Source: Harringtonia aguacate
Lineage: Eukaryota; Ascomycota; Sordariomycetes; Ophiostomatales; Ophiostomataceae
Assembly: GCA_014183095.1 (NCBI GenBank)
Contig: JACCPH010000003.1
Coordinates: 62,001-126,000 of the forward strand
Direction of reading: 5' to 3'
DNA: 64,000 bases
A program made the position numbers and the translations under genes. Numbering within the stretch: position 1 is the first letter of the stretch; every line of letters begins with the position of its first letter. Below, one piece after another: positions 55,701 through 64,000 of this stretch. The notes below the pieces were generated by a model. That model ran no database searches. It was not told the DNA's origin and saw only the letters and a program-made list of their open reading frames with translations.

Positions 55701-56149
55701 ACGACTTTGTCATTGTGCTGCGTGTTCTGGGCCGCGAGGAGATCGAGGCCTACACCATTGCCACGGCGCAGCTGCGAGGTGAGTCGCGTTTTTTTTGTTT
55801 TTTTGTTTGTTTGCTTGTATTTTACTGTGTCCGTGGAATGCTCCAGCTCTAACACATACCAGACAAGCACCGCAAAGAGTATGAGCGCAAGAAGCGCGAG
55901 GAGGAGTCGCAACAGTCGCAGCAGTCGCAGCAGTCGCAGCAGGACGACGAGCGCCGCCGCCACCGGTCGCGGCGCGAACGGGACCGGGACGGCGCCGGCA
56001 GCGACTACGAAGGCTACCACGAGCGCGAGCGGCGCCACCACACGCGGTATGCATCGGAAAACTACACGGCTGGGTCTCTAGAGGGCGCCCGGCCGGAGAT
56101 TGAGTACTACAACAGCCACGGAGCCCACCGGCGGTACTACCGCGACTAG
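52778..56149 (+). CDS. DUF8035-type protein with Arg-Asp repeat
   Basis: Fungal protein of unknown function, 1,095 residues, exons 52778-55778 and 55863-56149 (84-nt intron, GTGAGT/CCAG). Most of it is disordered: Pro/His-rich N-terminus (MDQRYRYAPADGRRSPP), His runs, Gly/Pro segments, a long Arg-Asp/Arg-Asn/Arg-Glu/Asp-Trp dipeptide region at about 565-635, an Ala segment, and Ser/Lys-rich stretches. Near 945-1000 is the conserved block VPAGARWTKISRKLVNPEAL and GKERFEVRDDFVIVLRVLGR, which I link to DUF8035. Splicing joins AYTIATAQLR to DKHRKEYERKKREEES, then a QQSQQS repeat and a Tyr/His-rich end (GAHRRYYRD). A charged dipeptide tract could drive condensation or RNA binding, as inference. 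Start chosen as the first ATG of the open frame, which follows a pyrimidine-rich leader. Confidence 0.85.
54471..54690. repeat. Arg-Asp coding hexamer repeat
   Basis: About 220 bases of CGCGAC/CGTGAC/CGAGAC-type hexamers, interrupted by AAC (Asn) and TGG (Trp) variants, encoding some 35 Arg-x dipeptides. On the other strand it gives an artificial Arg-Ser reading frame. Confidence 0.9.
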
Positions 56150-56754
56150 GGGAGGAAGCGAAGGGAGAGAAGGGGAAAAAAAGCGATTCCGAGTGTGACG
56201 ACTTACGACGCAACGACAGCCACGAACAAAGAGAGTGACGAACGGGCAAATGTAATGGAAGTGTACTGTGTTTTGGAACCGCCCCTGTCCTGGATTGCCT
56301 GTCGTTTGGGGGAAGGGGAAGGACTTATAGGATAGTGAAAAGCAAAAAAAAGAATTGGAGGGGCCGGGACAACGGGACTTCAAAACGGGAATGGGAAATG
56401 CCGGAAGGGCCAAAAGCAGCGTCATATCATATTTATATATCTTTCCAGAGTGTTAAGATCTAGGTTTTGGTTGGGTTTAATCGTTTTTATTGAGCCAATC
56501 CTGGCTATCTAACGTCTAAGTTGGGTGGAACCCTCTGGGGCAGAAACCACCGTACAGTCAAATCGAAGATGGGGTTGTTAAGGAGATGTTACAGAATACG
56601 GATTACACAGTGGGTGGTGAGTGATGGTGTGAGTGATGGTTGTGAGTGACGGTGGTACGGTAGAGGGTTACACCTCTGCTGCTATGGCTTCTTCGAGCCA
56701 TAGGTTTTGGTTATCTAACTTTTATTTTGGCTCGGCCTGCTCACACCATGCTGC
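56150..56754. other. intergenic, convergent 3' ends
   Basis: About 600 bases between the DUF8035-type stop (+) and the Rqc2 stop (-). Expected 3' UTRs. No gene seen. Confidence 0.6.
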
Positions 56755-57271
56755 CTACTTCTTCTTGCCGCCCTTGCCGCCGGCTTTCTTCCCGGATGCC
56801 GGGCCAGACTGCTTGCCGCCCTTGCCCCCGGCTGCTTTGCCGCCGCCGCCCTTGCCGCCACCGCCGCCACCGCCGCCGGCCATTCCGCCGGCCACCATGA
56901 GGGTCATCTTGCTGACGGGGACGCAGTTGGCGGCCTCTTCCATCTTGAGGCCGCGGATGAGCTCGACCTCGCGTGGCCACATGCGCTCGGGGTCCTGGCT
57001 CTGGTCGTCGACGGCGCTGTTGCTGTTGCTGCCGTGGCCGCTGCCGTGGCCGTTGCCGTGGCCGCTGCCGGCTCTCGGTGTCTCGCCGGCCCGCCGCCAG
57101 CGCTCCAGCACATCCCGCATGGCGCGGCCCTTTTTGGTCTGGCCTGGCTGGATCTTGACCTTGTACTTGAGGCGGGCCAAGGCCGTCCAGGGTGCACACA
57201 CGGGCACGGCCTCGAGGATCTCGTCGCCGGGCGCCGGGCGACCCACCAGAGATGCCAGCACACCGAGGTCG

Positions 57272-57304
<33 letters not shown>

Positions 57305-59194
57305 TTGTCGTCGCCGTTTCCGCCTTTACCGTCGTGGTTGCGCAGCAGCTTCGCCTGCCGGGCGGCCTCAAACTCGCGGGTCGCCTGCTCCTGGCGCTCG
57401 CGCTGGGCCCGCCTCCGCTCTTCGTAGGCGGCCAGCTCGGCCTCGCGCTGGGCCTTGGCGCGTGCCTTGGCCTCGGCCTTTTCGCGGCCGGCCGCCACGC
57501 CAATAACGATCTCGGCCCGCGCCCGGTCTTCCTCGTCCTGGTCCTTGTACTTGGCCAGCTTCTTGGCCTTGCTCTTCTGGCCGCGCTTGCTGGTTGGTGC
57601 CGCCGTCTTTGCTGTCGATGCACGTGAGGGTGCCGGCGAGACGGCTCGCACGGCCGCCGGCTTGCCTCGGGGCTGGGGTTGGGGCTGGGGCTCAGCCTGT
57701 GTGCTCGGCTCGCTGCTCAGGGGAGGTCCTTCCGAGACGTCTGGAGCGTCGGTTGTGCCTGCTGTGTCGGCTGCGCCTGCTGTGTCGGCTGTGTCTGCTG
57801 GCTGTGACGGCTGCTCCTCCCTAGGCGCTGCCTCTTGCTTCTCGTCGCCATCTCCAGGCCCATTCTCGCCTTCTGGCACGCCCTCCACCTCAGCCTCAGC
57901 CTCAGCCTCTACCTCAACCTCCGCCTCCCCTTCGCCACCCCTGTGGTTGGCCTGGCTCCCGTCGCTGATGCGGAACAGCAGGCCGAATCCGAGCACGCGC
58001 TGCGGCGGCGCCAGATGGTTCTTGTCGCCGCGGACGTCAAAGACGCCGAGGGGCAGGACCTCGCCGCTGGGCGTGGTCTTGTGGACCTGGTCGGCCCGCA
58101 TCCAGTAGGCGCCGAGGCCGGCCTTGGTCTCCCAGGCCTCGGAGGCGCAGATGGCCAGCGTGCCGGCCTGGGCCAGCGTGGTCGGCGGCACGGGCGCGTC
58201 AGGATCGGCTCCGGGGCGGTTCTTGATGACAATGATGCCCGGCGAGCCGCGGCTGTCGGCGTGCACGTAGATGTCGCCGCGGCGCAGGTGGCGGCGGTAC
58301 AGCATCTCGCTCTGCTGGGCCTCCTTGGCCGCCAGCACGAGGTGGCCGTCGGACGAGACGAACCAGGTAAACTTTTCAAACCACAGCTGCCGCCGGATCC
58401 GCGCCGGCGCCACGCGGCCGCCCCTCTGCTGCACGCGCTTCAGCTCCTCCGCCACCTTTTTTTCCGCGTTGCGCAGCGCCAGCGACGTCACTTCCTGCGT
58501 CTTTTTCTCCTTGACCGCCGCCACCCGCTTCTGCTCGTAGTACGACCGCGCGTTGGCCCACGCCGACAGCGAGAGGTTGACGTCGACGTCGAGCAGAACT
58601 TCTTCGTCTTCTGCCTTGTCTTCCTCGTCCTCTTCCTCGTTCTCGTCCTCGTCCTCGTCGCTGTCGTCGTAGTAGCCCTCGTCGTCAAACTCTGCCGGCC
58701 CCTCCTCGCTCAGCCGCAGCGTGATCGTGCTCTCGGCCAGCCGCAGTGGCAGCTTGATGATCGAGGCCACCGGGTTGCTGCCGGCGCTGCCTTGGATGAT
58801 CTGGGCCAGGTCGCCCCAGTCGGTGCCCAGTCGCAGCTGCGTGTTGACCGCGTCAATGGCCGCCTGCACCCAGTCTTGGTTGGCCTCGATGGCCGCCGCC
58901 TTGCGCTCGTTGAGCTGCTGCGTCTCCTGCAGGCCCTCGATGCGCATCGCCTGGTCGCGCCTGGTCGCCTCGAGCTTCTTCGACGCCGCCGACTGCTGCT
59001 GGTGCTGCTGGCGGTCGGCCTTGCGCCCCTGCAGGTGCGAGTAGAACTCGTCCGCCGCCTTGTTGAAGCCGTCAAACGCCATAATGTGGTACTTGGCGTC
59101 CAGCTCAAACTGCCGCGGCTTGAACGGGTGGAAGTCGACATAGTCGAGCTCCAACGCCGGCATGGCGGTGCCCGTGTCGCTTCCTCCTTCTGCC

Positions 59195-59227
<33 letters not shown>

Positions 59228-60304
59228 ACTTCTCCTTCGTCGCTCTTCTTCTCCTTCCTCGTCGCGATGATGTAGCCCTCGCAAGCAGCCCCGCCCGTCG
59301 TCAGGCTCTCTGCCAGCACTCGCGCATCCTGCAGCGCGCGGAAGAGCGCGTCGACGCGCGCATCGTCCGCGAGCACGTCGGCCGGCAGTGTGGTGCCAGC
59401 CGTCTCTGGCGTCTCGAAGCCGGACACCAGCAGCACGTGGTCGATCAGCACCTGCGGCAGGTCGGTAAAGGCCAACGCCAGGATGCGGCTGAGGCCCTTT
59501 TTCTTCTTTTGCTGTTTGGAGGTGGTGGTGGTGGTGGTGGTGGTGGTGGTCGCTTCTCCAGTCGCCGCTGCCGGCCCGGCCGGGACCCCGACACCCGCCA
59601 GCAGCACCGCCCGCACGCGCTCGACCGTCAGCGGCGCCACGCCGGCCACGTTCTGCTTGGCCCCGAGCGCGTAGGGGCTGCCGACGCTGAGGGTGACGTC
59701 GAGGCTGGCGCTGCGAAAGGCCGCCACCGTGCGCTGCAGCGCGAGCACCTTGGCGTCGCCGTCGGTGAGCACCACATTGCCCGCCGCAAAGAACTCGAGG
59801 TACAGCCGCAGCTGGCCGTCGCTGAAGCGCAGCTCCACGATCCGGTCGGTGCCCACCTGCGCCACCGCCGACACGTGGCGCCCGTTCAGCAGCGTGCGCA
59901 GCCGGCTGACAAACGCCGACGGCGCATTGGCCACGCCTCCCGCTCCCGCCCCGCTCGCCGACGTCCGCGCATCGTACGCCGTCAGGTGGCACCGGAACCC
60001 CGAGTCCACCACCAGCTGCTGCTTGTCCTGCCCGCGCGAGAACCGCAGCAGCAGCGCCCGCGGCGTCGATGCTGACGACGACGATGCCGACGGGGGCACA
60101 AGGTCGTAGACGTTGGACAGTCGGGAGCCAGCCAGAGTCTGGTTGAGCTCGTGGCAGATTGCCTAGAGAAGAGAAGGGGGGAGGGGGAGGAGGACCGGTT
60201 AGCTGCCGCACAAGGCCCAGAACAGGAACAAGAAGGCCAAAAAAAGAGGCATTGGATGAAGAATGACATACCCGCACATCTAGAGACGAAAACCGCTGCT
60301 TCAT
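56755..60304 (-). CDS. Rqc2/Tae2 (NEMF), ribosome quality control factor
   Basis: Cytosolic protein that binds stalled 60S-peptidyl-tRNA complexes, supports Ltn1 recruitment and adds C-terminal Ala/Thr tails. Exons 60272-60304 and 56755-60162 (109-nt intron) give 1,146 residues. Exon 1 (MKQRFSSLDVR) ends one codon before AICHELNQTL, the NFACT-N start. Asp9, needed for tailing in yeast, is conserved; the expected DR pair is Asp117-Arg118 in GTDRIVELRFSDGQLRLYLE. A coiled coil follows about 380-450, an acidic insertion, then NFACT-R with KFTWFVSSDGHLVLAAKEAQ and RRGDIYVHADSRGSPGIIV near 603-656. A second charged coiled coil holds a run of Asp (GTC repeat at 57271-57303) before the C-terminal domain ending KGGKKK. 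A Thr run comes from a GGT microsatellite at 59521-59550. Insertions make it longer than yeast Tae2 (about 1,040). Confidence 0.93.
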
Positions 60305-60978
60305 GGTGGCTGCATGCCTGTCGTGTGACTAGAAGCACAAGTCGTTGTCGAGGATGACGGGGAAAATGCAAGAGTTGAACGTTGAAAAATGGGTCCGTTA
60401 CGTCAGCGGGGTCAGACACAGGCACATCATGGATAACTTCATAATAGAACAATAGAATAATCTGCATTCAAGTAATGTCTCACATCTAGCACGCAAATGG
60501 CCCTCGCCAGAATCCCCATTCTATTGATTTCCTTTACCTACGTTCCAGCATTTCCCCAAAACCAGCCCAGTAGGCAATCCAGAATTTTCATACGCACAGG
60601 GGAGCCAAAACCAAAAAAAGAGAGCAAAAAAAAAAAAAAAAACAGAAGAAAAAAAGAAAACAATCGTCCTCTCGTCAAACTGTAGACCAGCCGGGAGAGC
60701 GGTGTAGCCCTTCGTGTCCAGGTAATATCGTATCAAGAAACACAGAACAGAGAAGAGAGCAAAGAAAAAAAAGGAGTATCGAACCAAAGCAGAACGGGTC
60801 ATCGTATCCAAAATGAAATAGACGTGATAGAAAATGAAGAGGAAAAAAGGAGAATATCCCAGTAAAAAAACACGGTTAAAAATGAAGAGGAAAAGGAGAG
60901 GTAAGAAGTGGGGCAAGAACGGAAAAGAGAGAACAAGAATGTAAGAAGAGAAAATGAAGAAGACAGGCTAAGAACTCT
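60305..60978. other. intergenic, Rqc2 promoter
   Basis: About 670 bases between the Rqc2 start and the stop of the DUF8032-like gene, both on the minus strand. A-rich tracts (60629-60655 and others) dominate. No gene seen. Confidence 0.6.
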
Positions 60979-63900
60979 CTACGTCCGGCTGAGCTGCCGC
61001 AGCTCCATGTCGCGCTCGCACGACAGCCACCGCTTCTTGCCGACGCGCATCTCGTAGTGCGGCGCAATGTCGCCGACCTCCCTCATGGCCGCCAGGATGC
61101 CGTTGCATGTCTTGCTTCGGTATGTGTCCACTGTTGTCTGTCAGCGATGAGGCGAGAGAGAGAGAGAAGGGGGGAGAGAAAGAAGGAGAAACCTACAGGC
61201 TTTCTGCAAAAAGATGCGCCGCCCCGCAAACGACCGGCTCTGCAGCCACGCCATGCGGCAGCTCAGGTCATTGAGCCGCACCTGCTTGCGCCGCAGCGAC
61301 TTGCGCATGCGCGGCACCGCGACCTCGATCTCGGTTGAGCTGCTGCTGCCGCTGCCGCTGCCGCTCAGCACGGGCACCGTCACCATGGTCGTGCCGCTGG
61401 TCTCGTAGCTGTCGCCGCCGCTGCCGCGCGCTGACGATGACAGCGCCTGACTTTGGCGGTAGTGCGGGCGCTGGTGACCGCTGCCGCCGGAGCCCGCCTC
61501 GACTTCATCGCCGTCGTCCTCCTTGTCGAGGCGCAGGCTGCCGTCGACGGCGTCGTCGTCGTCGTCGAGGTCGTTGGAAAAGAACCGCCGCCCCGTCGGG
61601 CTCGGCGGCGGACTCTCCATCTCGCGCGGGAAAAACGACCCCGGGTACACCGCGTTGGACCGCCGGAACGAGTCTGGTATCTCGCTCGTGTTCACCATGT
61701 TGAGCGTCACCCGCACCCGCAGCCGTGACCCGCGGTCCTCCACCAGCACAAACTTGCGTTTCTTAGCCTCGGGCAGCTCCGGGAACAGCCCGTCCGGCTG
61801 CGGCACCACCTTTTTCGAGCTGGCCAACGCCCCGCCGCCGCCGCTGCTGCTGCCGTCCAAAGCTTTGTGCGCAAGCGCAACCGACGACGACATGGGCGGC
61901 AGCGGGTTGGCCGTGCCGCCGGGGTAGTGGTACGAGCTGAACACCTGCGCCGGCCGGCTGTCCTGTGCGTCCGAAGTTGGGTGACCGTCGTCGTATGGGT
62001 CCGCACTGTTGTCACCTGGAACTGAAACGTGCGTTAGCACACGTATCAGGAGCCGAGACGAGAGGAAAAACAACAACATTCAGACGACCTGGGAGTGGAT
62101 TGGGGGGGGGGGAGATAGGAAAGAGGGGCCGTCATCCCATACGAGCACAAACAAAGTGACGAGACGACCCAGCAAGGCACACGCCACTTGGCGCCAGCAA
62201 ACAGGCAACGGACGGGGAGCGAGCAACGTAAGGATGACCACGATGCGACGACGCCAGCGAGGGGGACGCGAGACGGGAAGTTACCGACGGGCGGAAGGCG
62301 GAGACGGGAGGGTGGCATCAAAAGAGGGGAAAGAGAGGGAAAACCCATGGAAAGAGAACATCGCCCCTGCAGGGGTGAGAGAGGAGGGATGAACAGCTGA
62401 ACAGCAAGCCGACCCAGCCATGCCGAAGCCGGGAGCAGAAAAAGCTTGTGTGTCCCCTGAGGCGGATACGAGATGGCAGCTTGTCATTTCTCGAGACGCA
62501 GGCAGGGGGAAGCAATGCAAGGGGTAACAAGTGGGAAGTGAGGGATGAAGAAGCTGGCGCTGGCTGCCTTGTACACTTGCATGGGTCTTGTGTGGTTTCT
62601 TTCTTTTTCTGTTTCTTCTCTCTTCACGTGGTTTTACACGAACATGGCCCTGCCTTGTTTTGAAGGAGAAGAATGGAAAAGCCCAAAAAGCACAGACAAG
62701 CAGCCGAAACACAAGACAAAAAATGCGAGAGAAAACAGTAAAGTCAAAACACGAGCATGCGCAAGCGATAACATAATCCCAAGACATGCCATATTCCTTT
62801 CCTTTTTTCCCACGCCCAACCAAAGACAAAAAACACTTTGCTCCTGTTGCTCTCTCGCATCTCTTCTCCCTAGATTGGCCCCCTTCTCCCAGGCGACGGA
62901 TAAAACTAGCCCATCCCAACTCGTCCACCAGTGTAATATGAGGGGGAGGGGCAGAAGGGAAGAGCGGTGGCAGAAGCAGCAGCAAGAAAAAGCAAGGCGG
63001 AAAAGCAAAACAGAGATACACGACCGCCTGTAGCATCGTGGTGTTGCAGCAACACTACAGAGGCGGTATATATAAGCATTGAAGTAGTATACAATTCCGA
63101 TTTTTGTTGTGTACCAGTTCTCCGTCGCCTGAGCAACTTTTTTAGGGGTGGGAGTCGAGCGCCTATGGAGAGTATATATCAAACAAGCAGACAATGAAAA
63201 AACAAGAGAAATGACAGAGATGGAGCACCAAAGAAACCGAACAAACCAGAGAAACAGGAGCCGAAACCGAAGAGAGAGAAAAAAAAGAAGGAACACGAAA
63301 TGGACTTCTGGACTGAAGCCAGCAGTATGAAGAAATGAACAAATGCAGTGCCGGCATTGACAGCCTCGGACACCTGGTCAAGAAGCCGACCGAAGAGCAC
63401 GAGAGAAAAGTGTGTGGAAAAGGAGAGAAAAAAAGAAAGAGCACTGAAAAAGAAATGACAAGGAAACAACACACACACACACACAAACACACACAATTGT
63501 GTATAGAATGTCGGCCTTGCAAAAGGTATCAAATACGTCGTGCCGGGTTTTCTCATAAAACAAAGAAACAGAAATGGGTGGCGTAGAAATGGAAGAAGAG
63601 AGAAAAAAGAGGCCTGCTGCTGCTTTTGTGGAAGGAAAACAGGCAAGTGATGAAAGTGTGAAAAAAAAGAAGAAAAGCAAACAGAAAAGAGCATCGCTTC
63701 GGAATCACATCTGGCGGAACATACCAACTTCGTCTCCGGGCTGACCGGTTCCGTCAGGGTGGTGGTGCATCTGTGGTGGCAGGCTGGGCATAGGCTTGAC
63801 AAGAGGTGTACCAACGCTCGGCAGCGGTGCACCAAGGTGTGCCGGAGACGGCTGGCCGACACCCGCGGCCACATTGTTGGCGGCCTTGCGCGTCCCCATC

Positions 63901-64000
63901 TTGGCCATGCGGCGGACGCGGCGGCTGCGCAGGCGCGGGTCCTGGTTGCTGTTGCGCCAGCTGTCGACAGCCCGCTGGATCAGACCGCGCTTGCCGCGCA
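60979..64000 (-). CDS. DUF8032-like protein, 3' part (5' end beyond window)
   Basis: Fungal protein of unknown function whose start lies beyond 64000. Visible exons: 63725-64000 (partial), 61197-62021 and 60979-61130. The first gives GLIQRAVDSWRNSNQDPRLR and SRRVRRMAKMGTRKAAN, then a Pro-rich linker ending GQPGDEV. Exon 2 gives PEAKKRKFVLVEDRGSRLRV, RVTLNMVNTSEIPDSFRRSN and AVYPGSFFP, then acidic and Ser/Gly-rich stretches and VPRMRKSLRRKQVRLNDLSC with RMAWLQSRSFAGRRIFLQKA. The last exon gives LDTYRSKTCNGILAAMREVG and ends VGKKRWLSCERDMELRQLSRT. This set of blocks is what I remember as the DUF8032 family; role unknown. The intron at 61131-61196 is ordinary (66 nt); the one at 62022-63724 is 1,703 nt, far longer than others here, yet its ends (GTATGT, TTTCAG) join in frame. 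Confidence 0.8.
62022..63724 (-). other. 1.7 kb intron or undetected exons
   Basis: Sits between two in-frame exons of the DUF8032-like gene. Purine-rich on the plus strand, hence pyrimidine-rich on the transcribed strand. Several open frames exist on both strands (for example 62281-63036 minus), none with a recognisable protein. It may contain a missed exon, an alternative promoter or a non-coding RNA. Confidence 0.5.
63469..63495. repeat. CA microsatellite
   Basis: About 13 CA dinucleotides with one interruption (ACACAAACAC), inside the long intron. Read directly. Confidence 0.9.

Noticed and set aside
54439..55713. Minus-strand frame of 424 codons with a long Arg-Ser run that looks like an SR splicing factor.
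   Set aside because: It is the antisense of the Arg-Asp hexamer repeat in the plus-strand DUF8035-type gene; there is no RRM or other SR-protein domain, and the plus strand has a conserved domain and a proper splice.
57835..60075. Plus-strand frame of 746 codons opposite Rqc2.
   Set aside because: Antisense shadow; Rqc2 domains are clear on the minus strand.
60521..60916. Minus-strand 131-codon Phe-rich frame.
   Set aside because: Generated by A-rich tracts read as Phe/Leu; no homology and no start context.

Overview
This is about 64 kb of nuclear chromosome from a filamentous ascomycete, most likely a Sordariomycete. The evidence is short introns (about 50-90 nt) with GTATGT-type donors and TGCTAAC/CTGAC-type branch sites, ribosomal-protein and NAC-beta sequences of Pezizomycotina type, a Zn2Cys6 regulator, and genes spaced on both strands without operons. 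Coding DNA is GC-rich; intergenic DNA carries A/T tracts and microsatellites. Genus is not determinable here; an Ophiostomatales-like fungus is only a guess. No transposon coding sequence, rRNA, tRNA or CRISPR array was recognised. There is one 15-base N gap at 38264-38278.

Layout. 1-796: 5' part of an MFS monocarboxylate-type permease (-), cut by the window edge. 2041-4133: divergent pair of a Wbp11-type splicing factor (-) and ribosomal protein eS30 (+, six tiny exons). 5119-7173: proline-rich orphan protein (-). 7174-12173: 5 kb without a supported gene, carrying ten copies of the octamer TACGAGTA. 12174-13728: AP-1-like bZIP factor (+). 14527-16137: choline/ethanolamine phosphotransferase (-). 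17203-19933: divergent pair of ribosomal protein eL24 (-) and tRNA adenosine deaminase Tad1 (+). 20435-23608: divergent NAC-beta/Egd1 (-) and phosphoserine phosphatase (+). 23972-24494: Cbp4 complex III assembly factor (-). 26199-28816: a mucin-like membrane protein and a small secreted Cys protein (both +).

29563-37468: a single-exon, roughly 2,630-residue coiled-coil protein (-) whose start codon could not be found. 39378-42778: Zn2Cys6 transcription factor in 11 exons, one of them 13 nt (-). 44424-47530: AIM11 and an MFS sugar transporter in eight exons (-). 48824-50875: mitochondrial ABC1/UbiB-type kinase-like protein, Mcp2/ADCK1 group (-). 52778-56149: DUF8035-type protein with a long Arg-Asp repeat (+). 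56755-60304: Rqc2/NEMF ribosome quality-control factor (-). 60979-64000: DUF8032-like protein with a 1.7 kb intron, running off the right edge (-).

The genes form no single pathway. Translation and proteostasis are over-represented (eS30, eL24, Tad1, NAC-beta, Rqc2), with a mitochondrial set (Cbp4, AIM11, Mcp2-like), phospholipid and serine synthesis, transport, and two transcription factors with unusually long upstream regions. I found no clearly new biological system. The best leads are the octamer cluster, an ambiguous NAC-beta splice that may involve a one-nucleotide exon, a 15-bp repeat at the phosphotransferase C-terminus, the missing start of the giant gene, and the 1.7 kb intron. All multi-exon models were built by eye from splice signals, frame and remembered family sequences, with no transcript data.
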